This document shows positions 6,939-11,392 of a DNA stretch of 11,392 nt, in pieces. The DNA is from Pseudomonadota bacterium. Its GTDB lineage: Bacteria > Desulfobacterota > Anaeroferrophillalia > Anaeroferrophillales > Tharpellaceae. Location of the stretch: assembly GCA_030641485.1 (NCBI GenBank), contig DAOWHJ010000019.1:1-11392 (forward strand). Reading direction: 5' to 3'. Positions within the stretch are counted from its first letter, which is position 1. Every line of letters starts with the position of its first letter. The notes under the pieces were generated by a model, which was not told the DNA's origin, ran no database searches, and was given only the letters and a program-made list of their open reading frames with translations. Made by a program: the position numbers and the translations under genes.

Positions 6939-8228
6939 TTATGTACTAATTCGCTTGATGTCGGCACCTAAAGCTTCTAATTTCTTTTCAAAGCCTGAAT
7001 AGCCACGGTCTAAATGGTAGACTCTTGACATTGCCGTTTCACCATCGGCAGCCAGCCCGGCGAGAATAAGCCCGGCGCTGGCGCGTAGATCTGAGGCCAT
7101 TACCTGGGCTCCGGAGAGGGTGTCAACGCCGCGGACAACTGCAATTCGACCCTCCACTTCAATGTCGGCCCCCATGCGCTGGAGTTCAAAAACGTGCATA
7201 AAGCGATTCTCAAAGACGGTCTCGCTGATGACGCTGGTTCCTTGGGCGAGAGTCAGAAGGGTCATTATCTGGGCCTGCATATCGGTTGGAAAACCTGGAT
7301 AGGGCATGGTTTTGACATCGAGAGAGTGCAGCTCTAAGCTTTCTCGTCGAACCCGTACCGGGGTTCCAGCCAAAATCGCATCCTCATCAAAATCGGTCAG
7401 AGGTTCGATTGAGATGCCAATCTCCTGAAGTTTGGAGATCACCCCGCCAAGGGCTGCCAGCGGTGCATTTTTGATGATAATGTCACCGGCACTGATCCCC
7501 GCAGCCACCATAAAGGTTCCCGCCTCAATTCGGTCCGGCATTACCCGGTAGTCGGTGCCTTCAAGTTTTTCAACCCCGGAGATAACTATTGTATGGGTTC
7601 CTTCACCTTCAATCTGGGCGCCCATTTTGCGCAGAAAAACCGCGAGATCAACAATTTCAGGTTCTCGCGCTGCGTTACGCAGATGGGTAATGCCTTCGGC
7701 TAAGACTGCCGCCATCATCAGATTTTCAGTTCCGGTTACAGTCGGCATATCAAAACTGATATCAGCCCCTTGTAAACGTTTGGCCTGGCCGATGATATAG
7801 CCGTGCTCAACCTCAATTTCGGCGCCCATCTGCTCTAGGCCCTTGATATGGAGATTTACCGGGCGCGCACCGATGGCACAGCCTCCAGGTAGTGAGACTC
7901 GAGCTTTGCCAAAGCGTGCCAGCAATGGACCTAAGACCAGAATTGAGGCGCGCATGGTTTTGACAAGTTCATATGGAGCTTGAAAATCATTAACCGCGGA
8001 GGTCATGATTTTCAGCTTGTTGTCAGAACGGGTAATCTCAGCTCCCATTCCTTCGAGTAAGCGAACTATAGTATTTATGTCACGCAGGTTTGGGATATTA
8101 TCAAGGTCGCTGGTTCCGTTTTCAGCCAGCAGGGTTGCGGCAATCAAGGGTAGGGCCGAATTTTTGGCTCCCCCAATAACTACTTCGCCGGATAACTTCC
8201 GGCCTCCTTTTACAACTATACTTTCCAC
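6939..8228 (-). CDS. murA: UDP-N-acetylglucosamine 1-carboxyvinyltransferase MurA
   Basis: MurA transfers enolpyruvate from PEP to UDP-GlcNAc, the first committed step of peptidoglycan synthesis in the cytoplasm. The 429-residue protein is full length. The active site is intact: Lys22-Asn23 in GGAKNSA, the PEP-reactive Cys117 in PGGCAIGARPVNLH (so the fosfomycin-sensitive Cys form), and Asp316 in GFPTDMQAQ. The start is GTG at 8228, immediately after an in-frame TAA, so no longer N-terminus is possible. MESIVVKGGRKLSGEV aligns with known MurA N-termini. A GGTGAT ribosome-site variant lies 3 nt before the GTG, within a tandem repeat. In Gram-negative relatives murA often precedes his genes, as it does here. 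Confidence 0.98.
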   Translation of the reverse strand: MESIVVKGGRKLSGEVVIGGAKNSALPLIAATLLAENGTSDLDNIPNLRDINTIVRLLEGMGAEITRSDNKLKIMTSAVNDFQAPYELVKTMRASILVLGPLLARFGKARVSLPGGCAIGARPVNLHIKGLEQMGAEIEVEHGYIIGQAKRLQGADISFDMPTVTGTENLMMAAVLAEGITHLRNAAREPEIVDLAVFLRKMGAQIEGEGTHTIVISGVEKLEGTDYRVMPDRIEAGTFMVAAGISAGDIIIKNAPLAALGGVISKLQEIGISIEPLTDFDEDAILAGTPVRVRRESLELHSLDVKTMPYPGFPTDMQAQIMTLLTLAQGTSVISETVFENRFMHVFELQRMGADIEVEGRIAVVRGVDTLSGAQVMASDLRASAGLILAGLAADGETAMSRVYHLDRGYSGFEKKLEALGADIKRIST

Positions 8229-8258
8229 TTAATCACCACTTAATCACCAATTAATCAG
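8226..8258 (-). repeat. 11-bp tandem repeat, three copies, prmC/murA junction
   Basis: On the plus strand the unit cacttaatcac occurs twice exactly (8226-8236 and 8237-8247), followed by caattaatcag (8248-8258), which matches at 9 of 11 positions. On the minus strand each unit reads approximately GTGATTAAGTG. The most upstream copy contains the prmC TGA stop, and the last supplies the murA GTG start. The GGTGAT at each unit junction is complementary to the 3' end of 16S rRNA. Confidence 0.9.
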
Positions 8259-9130
8259 GCACTATTTAAGCCAAAAACCACTCTTTCGTGGCGGGCCAGA
8301 TCGTATTTTGTAGAGATAGCACTATAACCGTGACTTGCCAAGATTTTTTTGACCTCATCAGCCTGGCCGTCACCAACCTCAAAGATGAGGCCGCCGCCGG
8401 GGTTAAGAAAGTTCTTTGCCGCAGATGTAATGCGACGATAAAAATTGAGACCATCGGGGCCTCCATCGAGAGCCGCACTGGGTTCACGCAGAACTTCTTG
8501 GGGCAGAGACACCATTTCTTGCGAGGTAATATATGGAGGGTTGGAAACGATCAGGTCAAATGAATGATTTGCAGGTTCCAGAGCCTCGAAGAGATCAGAA
8601 GTCAGCCACTTAACTGTTTCCAGTTTTAGATTTAAGGTATTTTTTCTTGCGACTGCCAAAGCCGGCGGGCGGCAATCGATGCCCAGCCCAGAAAAATCGG
8701 TTAAGTTTGAGAAGTGATGGGCTAGGGCGAGGATGATATTGCCGCAGCCGGTGCCGATGTCAAGTACCGGGCAACCTTTCGGGAAATTATTTTCGATAAA
8801 CTCGATTCCCGCTTCGACCAGATGTTCAGTCTCGGGGCGTGGGACGAGAACCTCTTCATTGACCTCGAATTCAAGTGACCAGAACTCTTTTGTGCCCAAT
8901 AGGTAGGCAACTGGAATTCCCTGACGACGTTTAAGGATCAATTCTTTAAAATCGGCTAGTTCAGTTGGGTCGAGGGGTTTGTCAAAACGGAGGTAAAGTT
9001 CTAGACGTTGACAATCCAGAACCTTGGCCAGCAAAAGTTCAGTATCAAGTCGGGGGGAGGTGGAACCATATTTTTCGAGGTACGGCGCGGCCCAGTTAAG
9101 CAGGTTGAGCACCGTCCAGGTTGAGGTCAT
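8255..9130 (-). CDS. prmC: Release factor glutamine methyltransferase PrmC
   Basis: PrmC (formerly HemK) uses S-adenosylmethionine to N5-methylate the glutamine of the GGQ motif in release factors. The 291-residue length is typical. An N-terminal helical domain (about 1-85) binds the release factor and ends in AYLLGTKEFWSLEF. The Rossmann methyltransferase domain has motif I LDIGTGCG at 123-130 and the diagnostic NPPY at 197-200 in DLIVSNPPYI. EPSAALDGGPDGLNFYRRI at about 216-234 is a family block. The ATG at 9130 overlaps the prfA TGA by 4 nt, which places the enzyme directly behind its substrate gene. Confidence 0.97.
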   Translation of the reverse strand: MTSTWTVLNLLNWAAPYLEKYGSTSPRLDTELLLAKVLDCQRLELYLRFDKPLDPTELADFKELILKRRQGIPVAYLLGTKEFWSLEFEVNEEVLVPRPETEHLVEAGIEFIENNFPKGCPVLDIGTGCGNIILALAHHFSNLTDFSGLGIDCRPPALAVARKNTLNLKLETVKWLTSDLFEALEPANHSFDLIVSNPPYITSQEMVSLPQEVLREPSAALDGGPDGLNFYRRITSAAKNFLNPGGGLIFEVGDGQADEVKKILASHGYSAISTKYDLARHERVVFGLNSA

Positions 9131-10194
9131 GGGGTTGAGCCTTTCATTGCCTCAGCTTGGAAGTGAGAGAGCAGAGCGGTGATCAAATCATCAATTTCCC
9201 CGCCGATAATCTGGTCAAGCTTATGCAAGGTCAGGCCAATGCGATGATCTGTGACGCGGCCTTGGGGGAAATTGTAGGTTCGAATTCGTTCACTGCGATC
9301 CCCGCTACCAACTTGTTCACGCCGTTCAGAACTTATTTTGTCATGCTGTTCCCGCATCTTGAGATCTAACAGGCGTGAAGCTAAAACTTTCATGCCGCGC
9401 TCTTTGTTTTTGTGTTGTGAACGTTCATCTTGGCTTGAGACGACAAGCCCGGTTGGGATATGGGTGATACGCACAGCAGAATCCGTCGTATTAACACTCT
9501 GACCACCGGGACCTGAGGCTCGGTAAATATCGATGCGCAGATCTTGAGGGTCGATATGGGCGTCAACTGCATCGGCTTCGGGCAGAACTGCCACGGTTAC
9601 GGCTGAAGTGTGAATCCGGCCCTGTGATTCAGTGGTCGGTACGCGCTGAACCCGATGGACTCCACTCTCATATTTCAGACGACTGAAAACTCGTTTACCT
9701 TTAACCAGAACAATAATTTCTTTGAGGCCGCCAACTCCGGTTTCACTACGCCCAAGCTCTTCAAGCTTCCAGCGTTGACGTTCAGCATAACGACCGTACA
9801 TGCGGAAAAGGTCAGCCGCAAATAGGGCCGCTTCATCACCACCGGTGCCCGCCCGGATCTCTAAAATGACATTTTTTTCATCATTCGGATCTTTAGGCAG
9901 GAGCAGAACATGGATCTCTTTTTCTAAAGTTGCGAGGCGTTTTTCTAAACCGGGCAACTCATCATTTGCCAGCTCCTTAAGTTCATCATCGTCACCGGAT
10001 AGAAGTTCGCGATGATCTTCTATCTCAGCGGCAATGTCTCGATAGATCCGAAAAGCCTCAACTACCGGACGCAGGTCAGATAACTCTTTGGTTGCCTCCT
10101 GATAGCGCTTCCGGTTCGCCGCCGCACCCGGCTGGCTTACCTCAGCCTCAAGATCTAGTAGACGCTGTTCAACTTCTTCGAGTTTTGCAAACAT
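9127..10194 (-). CDS. prfA: Peptide chain release factor 1 (RF1)
   Basis: RF1 recognises UAA and UAG stops and triggers release of the finished peptide. The 355-residue protein has the coiled N-terminal domain (about 1-105) and PKDPNDEKNVILEIRAGTGG at 100-119. The stop-codon-reading loop has a PxT tripeptide (Pro186-Thr187-Thr188 in RVPTTESQGR), which marks RF1 and not RF2. The catalytic GGQ lies at 230-232 in ASGPGGQSVN. The N-terminus is a few residues shorter than in E. coli. The ATG at 10194 has a weak leader, 36 nt after the thyX stop. It overlaps prmC at its 3' end. Confidence 0.98.
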   Translation of the reverse strand: MFAKLEEVEQRLLDLEAEVSQPGAAANRKRYQEATKELSDLRPVVEAFRIYRDIAAEIEDHRELLSGDDDELKELANDELPGLEKRLATLEKEIHVLLLPKDPNDEKNVILEIRAGTGGDEAALFAADLFRMYGRYAERQRWKLEELGRSETGVGGLKEIIVLVKGKRVFSRLKYESGVHRVQRVPTTESQGRIHTSAVTVAVLPEADAVDAHIDPQDLRIDIYRASGPGGQSVNTTDSAVRITHIPTGLVVSSQDERSQHKNKERGMKVLASRLLDLKMREQHDKISSERREQVGSGDRSERIRTYNFPQGRVTDHRIGLTLHKLDQIIGGEIDDLITALLSHFQAEAMKGSTP

Positions 10195-10230
10195 AATGAT
10201 TAGTGACTTAGTAAGTTTTAAGGAGATATG

Positions 10231-10920
10231 TTACAGCGCTGCAAATTCGGCCCGAACCTCAGTTCTGCTGCCGCAACTCATTTTACCTTCAGGGCAGGTT
10301 CCAGTAAGGCATCCAGGCCCGGCATGTTTGAAGAGAGCCGGGGCAACTTTTAGTACCTCCAGCAACATTCTGGTGGCTAAATCACGGATTTCCCATTGGG
10401 CCCGACGGCAGCAACGTAAACTGAAAAAATGTCGCAACTCCCGCGTGTTCATTGTCATTATCAGGCGAGAATGGGCGGCATTAGGCAGGATAAAACGGGC
10501 ATCTTCAGCCGCGATTCCGGCTTGACGCAAATCAGCATAAAGTTCCGCTATACGTTGCATCTCATCAGCATAGCGTTTCGCAAGCTCAGGCTTTGCTGCA
10601 ATTGACTTTGGGGTTTCATAGTCAAAACCTCCATCGAAAGCAACATAGCGCTGACTTTGTTGCGCAAATGAAGCCAGACGATGACGTACCAACTGATGGG
10701 TCAAAACCCGCGATACACCTTCAGCGGCAAAGCTGAAAACTGCATGTTCCAAAACCCCATGATGACCGATGCTTAAGACCTTGTTGATCATCTGCTGGTC
10801 ATCTTCCGGGTTGGAACGTTCTGTTAGTGCCTGACAATCGACGTCAGCGTAACAGAGCCGAGCCGCAGTTGCAACCACGCGCTCGGCTTCCGGGGTATAA
10901 GTCAGCAGAGAGACAAACAA
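10231..10920 (-). CDS. thyX: Flavin-dependent thymidylate synthase ThyX
   Basis: ThyX makes dTMP from dUMP using FAD, NADPH and methylene-tetrahydrofolate. The 229-residue protein carries the ThyX signature RHRx7S: Arg79, His80 and Arg81 in RHRLASFAQQS with Ser89. MTMNTRELRHFF and LRCCRRAQWEIR are later family blocks. The C-terminal GPGCLTGTCPEGKMSCG adds three cysteines, a tail I know from ThyX of anaerobes. The start is TTG at 10920. An in-frame TAG, which is the rpmE stop, lies 12 nt before it, and no ATG or GTG occurs between, so no other conventional start is available. The leader is poor in Shine-Dalgarno character. It sits between rpmE and prfA, an unusual place for a nucleotide gene. 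Confidence 0.97.
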   Translation of the reverse strand: MFVSLLTYTPEAERVVATAARLCYADVDCQALTERSNPEDDQQMINKVLSIGHHGVLEHAVFSFAAEGVSRVLTHQLVRHRLASFAQQSQRYVAFDGGFDYETPKSIAAKPELAKRYADEMQRIAELYADLRQAGIAAEDARFILPNAAHSRLIMTMNTRELRHFFSLRCCRRAQWEIRDLATRMLLEVLKVAPALFKHAGPGCLTGTCPEGKMSCGSRTEVRAEFAAL

Positions 10921-10932
10921 GTCAAAAACCGT

Positions 10933-11130
10933 CTACTTCTTATATTTACGACGGAATTTCTCGATGCGACCAGCTGAATCAACAAATTTTTGTTTGCCGG
11001 TATAGAACGGATGGCACTGAGAACAAACCTCAACTTTTATCACTGGCTTGGTTGAACGAGTTTCATAATTGAAACCACAACCGCAGGTAACTTCACATTT
11101 TTCGTATTTGGGGTGTATATCTTCTCTCAT
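10933..11130 (-). CDS. rpmE: 50S ribosomal protein L31, zinc-binding type
   Basis: L31 is a small protein of the large ribosomal subunit that bridges to the small subunit. From the ATG at 11130 it has 65 residues beginning MREDIHPKYE, which aligns with the family start (E. coli MKKDIHPKYE). The open frame extends 21 nt upstream to a TTG, but that TTG overlaps the ribosome site, so I reject it. Four cysteines, Cys16, Cys18, Cys36 and Cys39 (TCGCG and VCSQCHPFYTGKQ), form the zinc site of the C+ type, used when zinc is plentiful. The gene ends in TAG and is followed in the same frame by thyX. Confidence 0.97.
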   Translation of the reverse strand: MREDIHPKYEKCEVTCGCGFNYETRSTKPVIKVEVCSQCHPFYTGKQKFVDSAGRIEKFRRKYKK

Positions 11131-11144
11131 GATCTTTTTGAAAA

Positions 11145-11149
11145 CCTCC
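11145..11149 (-). promoter_or_regulatory. Shine-Dalgarno of rpmE
   Basis: GGAGG on the minus strand lies 14 nt before the ATG at 11130. The spacer is longer than usual but the core is perfect. It supports that ATG over the TTG it overlaps. Confidence 0.55.
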
Positions 11150-11162
11150 AATGTATTTTAAT

Positions 11163-11185
11163 CCCGCAGGCGGGCGAAGCGCGCC
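11163..11185 (-). promoter_or_regulatory. Two overlapping GC-rich hairpins in the rpmE leader
   Basis: Bases 11169-11185 can form a 7-bp stem with one mismatch and a 3-nt loop (GGCGCGC/GCCCGCC on the minus strand). Bases 11163-11174 can form a separate CCCG/CGGG stem with a 4-nt loop. They share 11169-11174, so only one can form. No T-run follows, so this is not a standard terminator. A leader control element for L31, or a repeat fragment, are the possibilities. Confidence 0.4.
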
Positions 11186-11214
11186 ATCTACATCTTTAGG
11201 GGTGTAAATGTCAA
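11185..11214 (-). promoter_or_regulatory. Candidate sigma-70 promoter for rpmE
   Basis: A perfect -35 TTGACA (11209-11214) is followed after 18 nt by TAGATG (11185-11190), a weak -10. It lies just after the rho stop and could start transcription of rpmE and the following genes. The poor -10 keeps this tentative. Confidence 0.35.
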
Positions 11215-11228
11215 CAAAATTATTACTA

Positions 11229-11392
11229 TCAGCTGTTCATAGAATCTAGGAAATCAGCATTAGTTTTTGTGCCTTTCATCTTATCAAGCAGAAACTCCAT
11301 GCCTTCGACTACGCTCATCGGCTGAATAAATTTTCTTAAAATCCAGATTCGTTGGAGATCTTGGGGGGTGAGCAGGAGATCTTCACGGCGGG
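11229..11392 (-). CDS. rho: Transcription termination factor Rho (C-terminal 53 residues)
   Basis: Only the 3' end is in the window. Translating the minus strand from 11390 gives RREDLLLTPQDLQRIWILRK, then IQPMSVVEGMEFLLDKMKGTKTN and DFLDSMNS. This matches the Rho C-terminus (E. coli ends RKEELLTTQEELQKMWILRK and so on to TKTNDDFF). Rho is the hexameric RNA helicase that ends transcription. The frame closes with four stop codons in a row, TGA TAG TAA TAA. rho followed by rpmE is a common order in Proteobacteria. Confidence 0.97.
   Translation of the reverse strand, partial: RREDLLLTPQDLQRIWILRKFIQPMSVVEGMEFLLDKMKGTKTNADFLDSMNS

Noticed and set aside
10933..10935. TAG at the end of rpmE as a pyrrolysine or read-through codon
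   Set aside because: L31 ends at its normal length and hisE also ends in TAG. No pyl genes or read-through signals are visible. Kept only as a minor point under thyX.
1..11392. CRISPR array, transposon, prophage, tRNA or rRNA
   Set aside because: No spaced repeats, terminal inverted repeats, transposase or phage genes, or structural RNA sequences were seen; coding genes fill nearly all of the window.

Overview
The window is a dense chromosomal segment with sixteen protein genes, all on the minus strand, so the map is read from right to left. No gene on the plus strand looks real. The order (rho, rpmE, thyX, prfA, prmC, murA, then his genes) resembles the murA/his neighbourhoods I recall from Deltaproteobacteria such as the Desulfuromonadales. 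Base composition near half GC, flavin-dependent ThyX and a cysteine-rich DUF2284 protein also fit an anaerobic or sulfate/metal-reducing lineage. That placement is an inference from gene order and not a database result.

Right end (about 8230 to 11392): information-processing and envelope genes. These are the C-terminal end of transcription terminator Rho, a zinc-type ribosomal protein L31, ThyX, release factor RF1 (prfA) and PrmC, which methylates RF1. prfA and prmC overlap by four bases. murA, the first committed step of peptidoglycan synthesis, follows across a small 11-bp tandem repeat.

Middle (1860 to 6885): a compact histidine cluster, hisD-hisB-hisH-(lipoprotein)-hisA-hisF-hisE, with junctions that overlap or leave only 3 to 4 bases. 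HisH and HisF form IGP synthase, HisB and HisD act later, and HisE and HisA act early. hisG, hisI, hisC and a histidinol-phosphatase are not here and must lie elsewhere if the pathway is complete. A predicted outer-envelope lipoprotein of unknown function, with a CsgG/LpoB-like look and four extra cysteines, sits between hisH and hisA.

Left end (1 to 1827): a DUF2284 cysteine-rich putative metal-binding protein, a UPF0178 (YaiI/YqxD) PIN-like protein and a YheT-type alpha/beta hydrolase cut by the window edge.

This is mostly ordinary core-genome content. I found no mobile element, CRISPR array, tRNA/rRNA gene or defence system, and nothing I would call a new system. The points most worth a second look are the lipoprotein inside the his operon, the repeat at the prmC/murA junction, the overlapping hairpins between rho and rpmE, and the unannotated-function genes behind hisE.
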